NCBI GenBank assembly: GCA_003554535.1 | Contig: PWGT01000083.1 | Span: 1 to 7,557, forward strand | DNA length: 7,557 nt | DNA from: Syntrophomonadaceae bacterium | GTDB taxonomy: Bacteria > Bacillota_D > Dethiobacteria > DTU022 > PWGO01 | Direction: 5' to 3' | Part shown: one piece after another, positions 1-6,521 of the stretch | Layout of the letters: every line of letters begins with the position of its first letter | Position numbering within the stretch: the first letter of the stretch is position 1 | Made by a program: the position numbers and the translations under genes | The notes under the pieces: model-generated | Databases searched by the model: none | Seen by the model: the letters and a program-made list of their open reading frames with translations, nothing else | What the model was told of the DNA's origin: nothing

Positions 1-18
1 AAATTAGTCGTCGTGGTT

Positions 19-127
19 GTGGGTATGTGGACAACGCCGCTTTTGCGTTGTCCAAGCGATTGTGGAGTTTGTGGATAACCTTGGTTTTAGGTTATCCATA
101 AAATCCACATGAGCGGCATATCCACAG
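19..127. other. Cluster of DnaA-box-like sites in two hairpins (oriC-like)
   Basis: No gene lies here. A perfect DnaA box (TTATCCACA) reads on the minus strand at 70-78. One-mismatch versions lie at 26-34 (minus, TTGTCCACA), 92-100 (plus, TTATCCATA) and 119-127 (plus, ATATCCACA). Two hairpins hold most of them. Positions 28-37 pair with 45-54 (10 bp, 7-nt loop). Positions 61-81 pair with 89-109 (21 positions, one G-A mismatch and one G-T, 7-nt loop). Both loops end in TTTT. This could be part of a replication origin, a DnaA-titration site, or simply a palindromic repeat or the outer part of the IS110 element. No AT-rich unwinding region and no dnaA or dnaN is visible, so origin function is only a possibility. 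Confidence 0.35.
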
Positions 128-154
128 CCATTTCTTTTAAAAACACAATTATTA

Positions 155-306
155 GCCTTTTATCCAAAAACTTACCCTATCATGTCTCACTGGGTCTTTG
201 CCCTTACATTCCTTCGTTCTGTTTTTTGGATAAAAGCGGAGATAGCATTAAGCTTGACTACGGCCTCAGTGGGCTAATGGGGGAATCCTCCTTATCTCCG
301 CTTTAT
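155..306 (-). ncRNA. Candidate IS110-type bridge (seeker) RNA
   Basis: Directly 3' of the transposase, on its strand, are two large stem-loops. Stem 1 pairs 233-244 with 293-304 (12 bp perfect, 48-nt loop). Stem 2 pairs 157-170 with 223-236 (14 bp perfect, 52-nt loop). They share 4 nt at 233-236. IS110/IS1111 elements encode a non-coding RNA with a target-binding and a donor-binding loop; in the IS1111 group it lies 3' of the recombinase, as here. In the sense of the transposase, loop 2 contains AGGAATG (213-207), the reverse complement of the predicted element terminus CATTCCT (1720-1714). Loop 1 contains TTCCCCC (285-279), complementary to the target half-site beside the junction. The RNA's ends and its expression are inferred. 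Confidence 0.5.
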
Positions 307-323
307 CGGCTCATTCATGCGAT

Positions 324-1610
324 TTAAGCTGCTTGCTTTATTTGGTTCTTTCTATAATCACCAAGAACTAAATTTGCATTGTATTTGGTTTGTTTTTTTA
401 CCAGGTTATATATTATTGTCACTATTTTTTTCGAGATCACCACAAGTGCTTGTTTCTTTTTAAGTGGGTTGCAATCCCTTGTTTTTAAGTATTTATACAA
501 CTCTTGCATTTCTGGATTTACAGCTACCATAACCTTGGCCATCTGGTGTAATATACTCCTTAAGTTCTTGCGGCCCCGCTTTGATATGACTGTGCCGCTT
601 TTATTTTTCCCTGAACTGTCCTCTATTAAATTGTATCCTGCCATTTTGTTTATCTGGCGCGGATGTTCAAACCTAAGCGGATCTCCAATCTCTCCTAAAA
701 AACCGGCTGCTGTTATTACCCCTATCCCATGGATGCTCAGGATTATTTCTTTTAACCCCGTTTCCTCTAAAGCTTCTTCCATTTTTACTTCTATCTTCTC
801 AAGTTGTTTGTTGTGTAGCTCTAACTCCTCGATCATCGTCTCCATCCTCAAATGAGCAGCAGATAGACCGTAATCAACTCCTATGGAGTTTCTCGCTATT
901 TCTACAAGTTCACGGGTTTTTTTCCTACCTACTGTTTTTTTTACTGCTTTATTTATTTCTGCAAGCACTCCTTCTTCACCAAGCTGCAGTATCAATGATG
1001 GAAACGGGCAACTCTTCAATATTTGTATGGAGGCTTTCCCTTCTAATGGATGTTTAAACGCTTTTTTTATCTCCGGAAAATACTCATCCAATAATGCTGT
1101 TATGGTGTTCTTTATGGCATTTTGCCGCTTCAGTAAACTGATTCTTGTGTTTGATAAACCTCTTAGTTCTGCAAATATATCCCGGGGCATATATACTTCA
1201 TAATATCTGCCGTCCCTAACAAGCCTGGCTATGGTTAAAGAGTCTTTCTTGTCGTTCTTAGTAGGGCTGTTATCGTCTAGCTCTTTGGCTCGCTTGGTAT
1301 GGTAAGGGTTCACCATGACTACTTTTATCCCGTTTAATATTAAATAATTCGCAAAGGGTTTCCAGTAGTGCCCCGTCGGCTCCAGACCTAAAATAACTCT
1401 ATCTAAGCCTTTTAACTTGCAAATCCCTTCAATGCTTGCTAAAATACTGTCAAAGCCGTTTTTATCGTTTAAGAACTTTAGGGCTTTGCCAAATTCAATG
1501 CCACGATAATCTGTAAATCGTGCCCATTGGGTGTTCTTTGCAATGTCTACACCAACAATTAATGTGTTAGGTGTTATTGCTTCTAACTTGTACGATTCAG
1601 TCTTTTTCAT
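324..1610 (-). CDS. IS110-family transposase (DEDD/Ser recombinase)
   Basis: This 428-aa recombinase of an IS110-type insertion sequence would act with an element-encoded guide RNA to excise the element as a circle and insert it at a target. The N-terminal RuvC-like DEDD domain (about 15-170) shows VGVDIAK (D22), LEPTGHYWK (E77) and NDKKDSLTIARL (D120, D123). A charged helical linker spans about 250-290. The C-terminal Transposase_20-type domain (about 288-375) shows SIHGIGVITAAGFLGEIGD and then DSSGKNKSG, where S333 is the likely catalytic serine, followed by ISKRGRKNLR. The ATG has a GGAGG nine bases upstream, at 1624-1620. No frameshift or internal stop is present and both catalytic sets are complete, so the protein could be active. 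The ribosome binding site is buried in a hairpin. The subgroup (IS110 or IS1111) is inferred only from where the structured non-coding DNA lies. Confidence 0.95.
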   Translation of the reverse strand: MKKTESYKLEAITPNTLIVGVDIAKNTQWARFTDYRGIEFGKALKFLNDKNGFDSILASIEGICKLKGLDRVILGLEPTGHYWKPFANYLILNGIKVVMVNPYHTKRAKELDDNSPTKNDKKDSLTIARLVRDGRYYEVYMPRDIFAELRGLSNTRISLLKRQNAIKNTITALLDEYFPEIKKAFKHPLEGKASIQILKSCPFPSLILQLGEEGVLAEINKAVKKTVGRKKTRELVEIARNSIGVDYGLSAAHLRMETMIEELELHNKQLEKIEVKMEEALEETGLKEIILSIHGIGVITAAGFLGEIGDPLRFEHPRQINKMAGYNLIEDSSGKNKSGTVISKRGRKNLRSILHQMAKVMVAVNPEMQELYKYLKTRDCNPLKKKQALVVISKKIVTIIYNLVKKQTKYNANLVLGDYRKNQIKQAA

Positions 1611-1614
1611 TGTT

Positions 1615-1683
1615 TATAGCCTCCAGTTTTATGGTTTTTGTGCCTCCTCAGAAAGCACACATTAATCATAACTGGAGGTTATA
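1615..1683 (-). promoter_or_regulatory. Transposase leader hairpin that buries the ribosome binding site
   Basis: Positions 1615-1628 pair with 1670-1683 over 14 positions (one G-T). Inside lies a second small stem, TGTGC/GCACA (1639-1643 with 1655-1659). In the transposase transcript the 3' arm contains the GGAGG ribosome binding site (1624-1620) and the 5' arm supplies its complement. Any transcript that starts outside the element and reads through would fold this stem and hide the site. IS10 and IS50 are known to limit transposase from read-through transcripts in this way. Alternatively the arms are subterminal recombinase-binding repeats. Confidence 0.6.
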
Positions 1684-1754
1684 ATATTTTCAAAGAACAT
1701 TTTCACGCATTACAGGAATGCTCGACGGGGGAAGGAAGGGATGGGGGTGTGTTT

Positions 1755-1799
1755 AAAAAAACCCCCTCCTCCAACTCCTCCCGCCAGGGGAGGAGGGAA
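1755..1799 (-). terminator. Terminator-like hairpin module, copy A1
   Basis: On the minus strand CCCTCCTCC pairs with GGAGGAGGG (1797-1789 with 1772-1764) around a 16-nt loop. Two more G residues and seven T residues follow (1761-1755). An inner GGGAGGAG can compete for the same pairing. The shape is that of an intrinsic terminator on the strand of purA, about 360 bp downstream of its stop. It is a repeat module, so it may not have evolved for this gene. Confidence 0.5.
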
Positions 1800-1826
1800 T
1801 TTAAGCCCAACTTTTGAACTTTTATG

Positions 1827-1970
1827 CCAGGTAATTCGATGTATGTCTTTCCCCTTCCCCCTGCAGGGGGAAAGCCAGGTAATTCGATGGACATCTTTCC
1901 CCTTCCCCCTGATGGGGAAGCCCGGTAATTCGATGGACATCTTTCCCCTTCCCCCTCGACGGGGGAAGGA
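1827..1970 (+). repeat. Three tandem 46-48 bp hairpin units in block A
   Basis: The units start at 1827, 1875 and 1921. Each has a GGTAATTCGATG stretch, then GT/ACATCTTT, then a hairpin of CCCCTTCCCCCT with its complement. The third unit ends in the palindrome centred on TCGA at 1948-1970, the intact counterpart of the half-palindrome at 1721. Hairpin loops differ (TGCA, TGAT, TCGA) while stems are kept, which suggests selection on, or spread of, the folded form. The layout recalls REP/BIME repeats. Confidence 0.85.
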
Positions 1971-2030
1971 AGGGATGGGGGTGTGTTTTTTTTACACCAC
2001 AACACTGATTAGCTTTGAAAGCAAGTTTTT

Positions 2031-2073
2031 AAAAACTCCCTCCTCCAACTCCTCCCGCCAGGGGAGGAGGGAA
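2031..2073 (-). terminator. Probable terminator downstream of purA (repeat copy A2)
   Basis: On the minus strand a 10-bp stem forms (2072-2063 with 2046-2037, TCCCTCCTCC with GGAGGAGGGA) around a 16-nt loop, followed by G and five T residues (2035-2031). It lies about 85 bp beyond the purA stop and is the first good rho-independent terminator candidate there. It belongs to the repeat family in block A, so the operon may use a repeat-borne terminator. Confidence 0.55.
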
Positions 2074-2101
2074 TTTAAAAACCCCCTGGGGAAATCAGTT
2101 T

Positions 2102-2156
2102 ATTTTGACATACTCCCACAGCTAAAGCAGTGGGCTTTCTGCTTGTTCTTCTCGTA
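2102..2156. mobile_element. IS200/IS605-like end remnant (orphan subterminal hairpin)
   Basis: The stretch reads TTTTGACATACT, then a 20-nt hairpin (2115-2134), then CTTTCTGCTTGTTC. The hairpin pairs CCCAC-GCT with AGC-GTGGG around a 2-nt AA tip, with one A-A mismatch. Short hairpins of the CCCACGGCTAAAGCCGTGGG type preceded by TTGACATA are familiar to me from IS200/IS605 element ends. No tnpA or tnpB is nearby, so this would be a solo end or a small non-autonomous derivative. The assignment rests on recognition of the motif, not on an alignment. The hairpin is not followed by a T-run on the minus strand, so it is a poor terminator for purA. Confidence 0.45.
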
Positions 2157-2158
2157 AG

Positions 2159-3466
2159 CTAGAATGTATAAAAAGAAGCCCCTGGAAGGACAATGGTTTG
2201 TTCTCGCTCAGGCCCTACTGATAATAGTGAAACTTTTACGCCGGTTATATCTTCAAGTGCCTCCAGATAGTTCTTTGCATTTTGAGGAAGTTGGTCGAAA
2301 ACCCTTATTTCACTTATATCCTCTTCCCAACCTGGTAACTCCTCGTAAGTCGGCTCTACAGAATATAAATCTTCAAGAGTTGATGGGAAACGGTCAACTC
2401 TCTCTCCTTTCAGATAATAAGACGTAGCAATCTTGATATTTTCCAGGCCACCCAAAACATCAATCTTGGTAACCGCCCAGCCATTCAAACTATTGATGCG
2501 GGCAGTGTAAGAAGCAATTACTCCATCAAACCACCCACAACGGCGCGGCCTTCCGGTAGTAGTTCCATACTCTCCTCCCTTTTGGCGCATATAATCGCCT
2601 AAATCTCCCTTTTCCTCGGTAGGGAAAGGCCCCTCACCAACCCTGGTAATATAAGCCTTTATCACGCCCATGATATCCCCTATATACCTTGGGCCAATTC
2701 CAAGCCCTCCCGGAATTGCCCCGGCAACCGTGGAAGACGAAGTTACATAGGGATAAGTCCCGTGGTCCAGATCCAAAAGAGTGCCTTGTGAACCTTCAAA
2801 AAGGACATTTTTTTCTTCTTCCAGATTATCTAACACAAGCTGAGAAGTATCCGTAACATATGGAGAGAGCCTTTCCGCTAACGGCTGGTATTCATTAATG
2901 ATCTCCTCCGGGGAAAAGCCTTCGTGATTATATATTTTATTTAGAAGCTGGTTGTAGAAAGGAAGATTTTCTTCCAGCCAGGAATTGAAACGATGGGGAG
3001 AAATAAAATCTATCATTCTCAAGCCACATCGGTAAGCCTTGTCTGCATATGCAGGGCCAATGCCCAACCCAGTGGTACCAATCTTTTTATCACCTTTCTT
3101 GCCTTCCATTAAGTTATCAAGGGCCTGGTGGAAAGGAAGTATTATATGCGATTTCTCGCTTATTCGCAAATTAGAAGTATCCACTCCTCTTTTCTGCAGT
3201 TCATCAATTTCCTTAACCAGAACCGAGGGATGAATGACCATACCATTGCCAAGCACACATAAAACTTCAGGATATAGTATGCCCACCGGCAAATGATGCA
3301 TTTTAAAAGTATTGTCCCCGGTCACCACCGTATGGCCGGCGTTGTTACCTCCTTGAAAGCGAGCCACCAGGCTGGATTTAGCAGTTAAGTAATCCACAAC
3401 TTTCCCTTTTCCTTCATCACCCCACTGGGCACCGATTACTGCCAGGCTGTTGCATTTTTTATTCAT
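2159..3466 (-). CDS. purA: Adenylosuccinate synthetase
   Basis: This cytosolic enzyme joins IMP and L-aspartate with GTP hydrolysis, the first committed step to AMP. From an ATG at 3466 it is 435 aa, a normal family length. QWGDEGKGK (14-22) is the signature P-loop with catalytic D17. NAGHT holds catalytic H45. GIGPAYADKAYR (134-145) fits the second family signature. GTTTGRPRRCG (300-310) is the aspartate-binding loop and TKIDVLGGL (332-340) the guanine-specificity region. The ATG at 3466 is preferred to an in-frame TTG at 3472: AAGGGG (3480-3475) lies 8 nt before the ATG but only 2 nt before the TTG. It is the last gene of the gat operon, 35 bp after gatB, with no promoter evident in the gap. 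One oddity is Leu at position 133 (GTTGLGIGP), where Arg or Lys is usual. Confidence 0.97.
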   Translation of the reverse strand: MNKKCNSLAVIGAQWGDEGKGKVVDYLTAKSSLVARFQGGNNAGHTVVTGDNTFKMHHLPVGILYPEVLCVLGNGMVIHPSVLVKEIDELQKRGVDTSNLRISEKSHIILPFHQALDNLMEGKKGDKKIGTTGLGIGPAYADKAYRCGLRMIDFISPHRFNSWLEENLPFYNQLLNKIYNHEGFSPEEIINEYQPLAERLSPYVTDTSQLVLDNLEEEKNVLFEGSQGTLLDLDHGTYPYVTSSSTVAGAIPGGLGIGPRYIGDIMGVIKAYITRVGEGPFPTEEKGDLGDYMRQKGGEYGTTTGRPRRCGWFDGVIASYTARINSLNGWAVTKIDVLGGLENIKIATSYYLKGERVDRFPSTLEDLYSVEPTYEELPGWEEDISEIRVFDQLPQNAKNYLEALEDITGVKVSLLSVGPEREQTIVLPGASFYTF

Positions 3467-3501
3467 CCTCAAAGCCCCTTTTTATTTCTTACTTCATCAG
3501 T

Positions 3502-4956
3502 TTAGGTCTGTCCAACTTCCTGAAGTTTTTCCTCCAACAACTTATTAACAACACCGGGTTCAGCTCTTCCCCTGGTTTCTTCCATCACCTTGCCTACCAA
3601 AAAACCAAATGCTTTTTTCTTGCCCCCCACATAACTATTGACCGCTTGAGGATTTGCACTGATCACTTTATCGACTATCTCCTCCAAATACTCTGGGTCA
3701 GCTATCCTTGACAACCCCCGCGATTCTACAATTTCCCCCGGTTCCTTTCCATGCACCAGTACCTCCGGCAAAATTTCTTTGGCCACAGAACGGTTAATTT
3801 TCCCCTCCTGCAGCATATTCAAGGTTTTTACCAACAACAACGGGTCCATCTCTTCCACAGATTTCTCCTCATCATGGACAATCCGCAAAAATTCGCCCAC
3901 CACCCAGTTCGCTAAATTCACATAGTCACTGGTGTGGCAGGCTGCCTCTTCATAAAATGCTGCAAGAGAAGGTGAACTGATCATTATTTCTATATCTTTA
4001 TAATCCAAACCATAAACACTATTAAAGCGTTCCCTCTTCTTGGCAGGAGCTTCAGGCAACTCTTTCTTTAGATTTTGAAGCCATGCATCCTCCACATGCA
4101 CAGGAGGCAGATCAGGTTCCGGAAAGTACCTGTAGTCCGAGGCTTCTTCTTTGCTTCGCAATGATTGAGTTGTCTTCTTTTCTTCGTTCCAGTGGCGGGT
4201 TTCCTGAACAACCTTTTCTTCTCTGTCTAACAACTGGGACTGCCTGTTAATTTCATACTCTAGAGCCAGCTCCACTGCCCGAAAAGAATTCATGTTCTTC
4301 ACTTCCACTTTCTCCCCCATTTCCCGTGAGCCGGGGGGCATCACTGAAACATTCGCATCACACCTTAACGAACCTTCCTCCATTCGGCAATCGGAAATTT
4401 CTCCATAAAGCAAAATCAGTCGCAATTCTTCCAGAAATAATTTGGCTTCTTCTGCAGACTCTATATCTGGTTCTGTCACTATTTCAATCAGGGGAATCCC
4501 GGACCGGTTATAATCTACCAGTGAATAATCAGATTCAAAAATATCGCCACCCGGATGCAACAACTTCCCCGCCTCTTCTTCTATGTGAACACGGTTAATC
4601 CTGATTGTTTTCTCATTATCACTTTGGCTGCCGGGAACACTTAACTTCCCATTGCGAGCCACAGGTTGGTCATACTGGGAAATCTGGTAAGCCTTGGGTA
4701 AATCGGGATAAAAATAATTTTTGCGATCAAAACGGTTTGAACTGGCAATTTCACAATCTAGTGACATTGCCGCAACTAATGCCAACTCCATTGCCCGCTG
4801 GTTAAGCACAGGCAAAGCACCCGGAAAACCAAGACAAACCGGACAACAATGGGTATTGGGCTCTGAACCGAACGAAGTGGAGCAGCCGCAAAACAACTTG
4901 GAATCGGTTTTTAGTTCGGCATGAATTTCCAGTCCTATTACAGCCTTATAGTTCAC
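3502..4956 (-). CDS. gatB: Asp-tRNA(Asn)/Glu-tRNA(Gln) amidotransferase subunit B
   Basis: GatB binds the misacylated tRNA, activates its side-chain carboxylate with ATP, and receives ammonia from GatA. From GTG at 4956 it is 484 aa and starts with NYKAVIGLEIH, like family members. The CxC...CxxC zinc site is complete (C23, C25, C38, C41). Other conserved stretches are HIEEEAGK (124-131), DYNRSGIPLIEIV (148-160), EGSLRCDANVSV (194-205) and DYRYFPEPDLPP (274-285). The C-terminal YqeY-like tRNA-binding tail covers about 335-481. Alternative starts are GTG at 4965 and TTG at 4962. The ribosome binding site GGAGG (4972-4968) sits 11 nt before 4956, 5 nt before 4962 and 2 nt before 4965, so spacing does not settle it and homology decides. 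The gene overlaps the end of gatA by 11 bp, which suggests translational coupling. Confidence 0.97.
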   Translation of the reverse strand: MNYKAVIGLEIHAELKTDSKLFCGCSTSFGSEPNTHCCPVCLGFPGALPVLNQRAMELALVAAMSLDCEIASSNRFDRKNYFYPDLPKAYQISQYDQPVARNGKLSVPGSQSDNEKTIRINRVHIEEEAGKLLHPGGDIFESDYSLVDYNRSGIPLIEIVTEPDIESAEEAKLFLEELRLILLYGEISDCRMEEGSLRCDANVSVMPPGSREMGEKVEVKNMNSFRAVELALEYEINRQSQLLDREEKVVQETRHWNEEKKTTQSLRSKEEASDYRYFPEPDLPPVHVEDAWLQNLKKELPEAPAKKRERFNSVYGLDYKDIEIMISSPSLAAFYEEAACHTSDYVNLANWVVGEFLRIVHDEEKSVEEMDPLLLVKTLNMLQEGKINRSVAKEILPEVLVHGKEPGEIVESRGLSRIADPEYLEEIVDKVISANPQAVNSYVGGKKKAFGFLVGKVMEETRGRAEPGVVNKLLEEKLQEVGQT

Positions 4957-6469
4957 TACCAACACCCCCTCCCTGTTGACGCTTCACTGCTGGCTCGGGA
5001 GGCTTATCCTGCAATTCCTTCTCTCCCAGAGCATTTGCTACTTGAAACAGCAGCAACTCCTGCAAGGGAGGAGCGGTAAATTGAATTCCCAACGGCAGCC
5101 TCTCGTCTGATAAACCACAGGGAAATGAGAGAGCTGGATAACCAGCCAGGGCCGCACTTATAGTGCAAACATCAGACAGGTACATCTGTAAGGGATCCTT
5201 GCTTTTTTCTCCCAGGAAAAAAGCAGGCGTGGGTGTTATGGGGCCAAGCAGTAAATCATATTTTTGAAATGCTTCTTCCAGCTCCTGTTTGATCAGAGTC
5301 CGCACCTTAATAGCCTGCAAGTAATAAGCATCATAATATCCTGCGCTAAGAGCGTAAGTGCCCAGCATAATCCTCCTTTTTGCTTCCTCTCCAAAACCTT
5401 CGCCCCGGACACGAGAAAAGTAATCTTTTATGCCATTTAAGGGATTATCATCATCCACTTCCAGGCTGTATCCATAACGTATTCCATCATAGCGCCCCAG
5501 ATTAGAACTAACTTCGGCAGGGTTGATAATATAATAAGCCGAAAGAGCATAATCAGTAAGGGGCAACTTAACGTTTTCTACATTAGATCCTTTTGCTGCC
5601 ATGTAATCTGCTATTTCACGGTTTTTATCAATAACTGTAGTTTGAAAACCATCTGCAGTACTAACCTCTATAACACCCACCTTTAAGCCCTGTAAAACCG
5701 TCTCTTTATTAAGGATATCCGGCTCCTCTGGCAAGGGGGTATTTAAAGAAGTGGAATCACGCCGGTCATGCCCCGCAATAAGAGAAAACAGGGCCCAGCT
5801 GTCTAATGAATCCCGGGCAAAAGTACCGATTTGATCCAGGGAAGAAGCAAAAGCCACCAGGCCATATCGCGATACCCGGCCATAAGTCGGCCTTAACCCC
5901 TGCACTCCACAAAACGATGCTGGCTGCCGAACAGAGCCGCCGGTATCGGAACCCAGAGCCATGGGCGCCTGCCTCATGGCAACAGCTGAAGCAGATCCCC
6001 CACTGGAACCGCCCGGCACCCTGTTTATATCCCACGGATTGTGCGTAGGAAAAAAAGCAGAGTTTTCCGTAGAAGACCCCATGGCAAATTCATCCATATT
6101 GGTTTTCCCCAGAATTGGCATTTTGGCCTCCCGCAACCTGGCTACTGCGGTAGAATCATATTGAGGGACATAGTTTTGGAGAATTTTAGAGCCACAAGTA
6201 GTCTTTACCCCTCGTGTGCTAATGTTATCCTTAACAGCAATCGGAACACCTGCCAGAGGATGCATTTCCGCACCTTCCAAAAGCAACTTATCTACTTGCC
6301 TGGCTTCGCTCAAAGCTTCTTCCGGACAAAAAGTAATAAAAGATTTAGTTTGGGGTTCTGTTTTTTCTACGCGCTCAATGAAACTCTGCACTACCTCTTC
6401 AGAACTAGCTTCTTTACTTTGAATCAAGCGGCCTAACTCTAAACCGCTCATTTCATAAAGCTCACTCAT
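4946..6469 (-). CDS. gatA: Asp-tRNA(Asn)/Glu-tRNA(Gln) amidotransferase subunit A
   Basis: GatA is the glutaminase subunit of GatCAB: it frees ammonia from glutamine, which then passes to GatB. The 507-aa protein is a full amidase-signature enzyme. The Ser-cisSer-Lys triad is K80 (PIAVKDN), S155 (GGSSGGSA) and S179 (GSDTGGSV), each one residue beyond the S. aureus numbering (K79, S154, S178). GKTNMDEFAMGSS (121-133) and GVQGLRPTYGRVSRYG (188-203) are also typical. The length is about 20 aa above the common 485. The excess is a C-terminal tail ending VKRQQGGGVGSEL, whose codons also encode the gatB ribosome binding site. ATG at 6469 has GAGGGT 6-7 nt upstream; an in-frame ATG seven codons in is possible but less likely. 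It follows gatC by 52 bp. Confidence 0.97.
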   Translation of the reverse strand: MSELYEMSGLELGRLIQSKEASSEEVVQSFIERVEKTEPQTKSFITFCPEEALSEARQVDKLLLEGAEMHPLAGVPIAVKDNISTRGVKTTCGSKILQNYVPQYDSTAVARLREAKMPILGKTNMDEFAMGSSTENSAFFPTHNPWDINRVPGGSSGGSASAVAMRQAPMALGSDTGGSVRQPASFCGVQGLRPTYGRVSRYGLVAFASSLDQIGTFARDSLDSWALFSLIAGHDRRDSTSLNTPLPEEPDILNKETVLQGLKVGVIEVSTADGFQTTVIDKNREIADYMAAKGSNVENVKLPLTDYALSAYYIINPAEVSSNLGRYDGIRYGYSLEVDDDNPLNGIKDYFSRVRGEGFGEEAKRRIMLGTYALSAGYYDAYYLQAIKVRTLIKQELEEAFQKYDLLLGPITPTPAFFLGEKSKDPLQMYLSDVCTISAALAGYPALSFPCGLSDERLPLGIQFTAPPLQELLLFQVANALGEKELQDKPPEPAVKRQQGGGVGSEL

Positions 6470-6521
6470 AAAAATACCCTCTTTTCCTATTTATGAAGGA
6501 TTTAAAACATCCAAAACCATC

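Larger units (their letters stand above)
155..1720 (-). mobile_element. IS110-family insertion sequence (one end located)
   Basis: The element holds one transposase gene, a structured 5' leader and a structured 3' region. The end on the transposase 5' side is placed at 1720/1721, because the neighbouring repeat resumes there in mid-palindrome: sequence from 1721 on matches 1955 onward, while sequence before it does not. The expected other half of the palindrome is not found anywhere in 1-323. The opposite end therefore lies beyond the window or has been lost by rearrangement, and the left coordinate given is only the edge of the candidate guide RNA. No terminal inverted repeat or target duplication is seen; IS110-type elements usually lack both. 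Confidence 0.6.
1721..2085 (+). repeat. Palindrome-rich intergenic repeat block A
   Basis: This is a mosaic of modules. 1721-1754 is half of a GC palindrome plus a G-rich tail. 1755-1799 is a terminator-like hairpin module. 1800-1826 is a linker ending in TTTTATG. 1827-1970 holds three hairpin units starting at 1827, 1875 and 1921 (steps of 48 and 46 bp), each with CCAGGTAATTCGATG or a close variant followed by CCCCTTCCCCCT and its complement. The palindrome and G-rich tail recur at 1948-1989. After about 40 bp of unrelated sequence, the terminator module recurs at 2031-2073. The same module order, in the opposite orientation, makes up block B at 7021-7350. Open frames across it translate into proline- and glycine-rich repeats and are not credible genes. 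Confidence 0.9.

Noticed and set aside
109..327. 72-aa plus-strand open frame before the transposase
   Set aside because: It runs through the two stem-loops of the candidate guide RNA, has no ribosome binding site and no recognisable domain.
379..1203. Plus-strand open frames of 158 and 106 aa, rich in Ser, Phe and Ile
   Set aside because: They are antisense shadows of the intact transposase gene.
2115..2134. Hairpin right after purA as its terminator
   Set aside because: On the purA strand the stem is followed by AGTATGTCAAAA, without a T-run; the module at 2031-2073 is a better candidate.
1703..2157. Several overlapping open frames on both strands giving SIELPG- and PPPTPPARGG-like peptides
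   Set aside because: They are translations of the palindromic repeat modules in different frames; none has a ribosome binding site or a non-repeat core.
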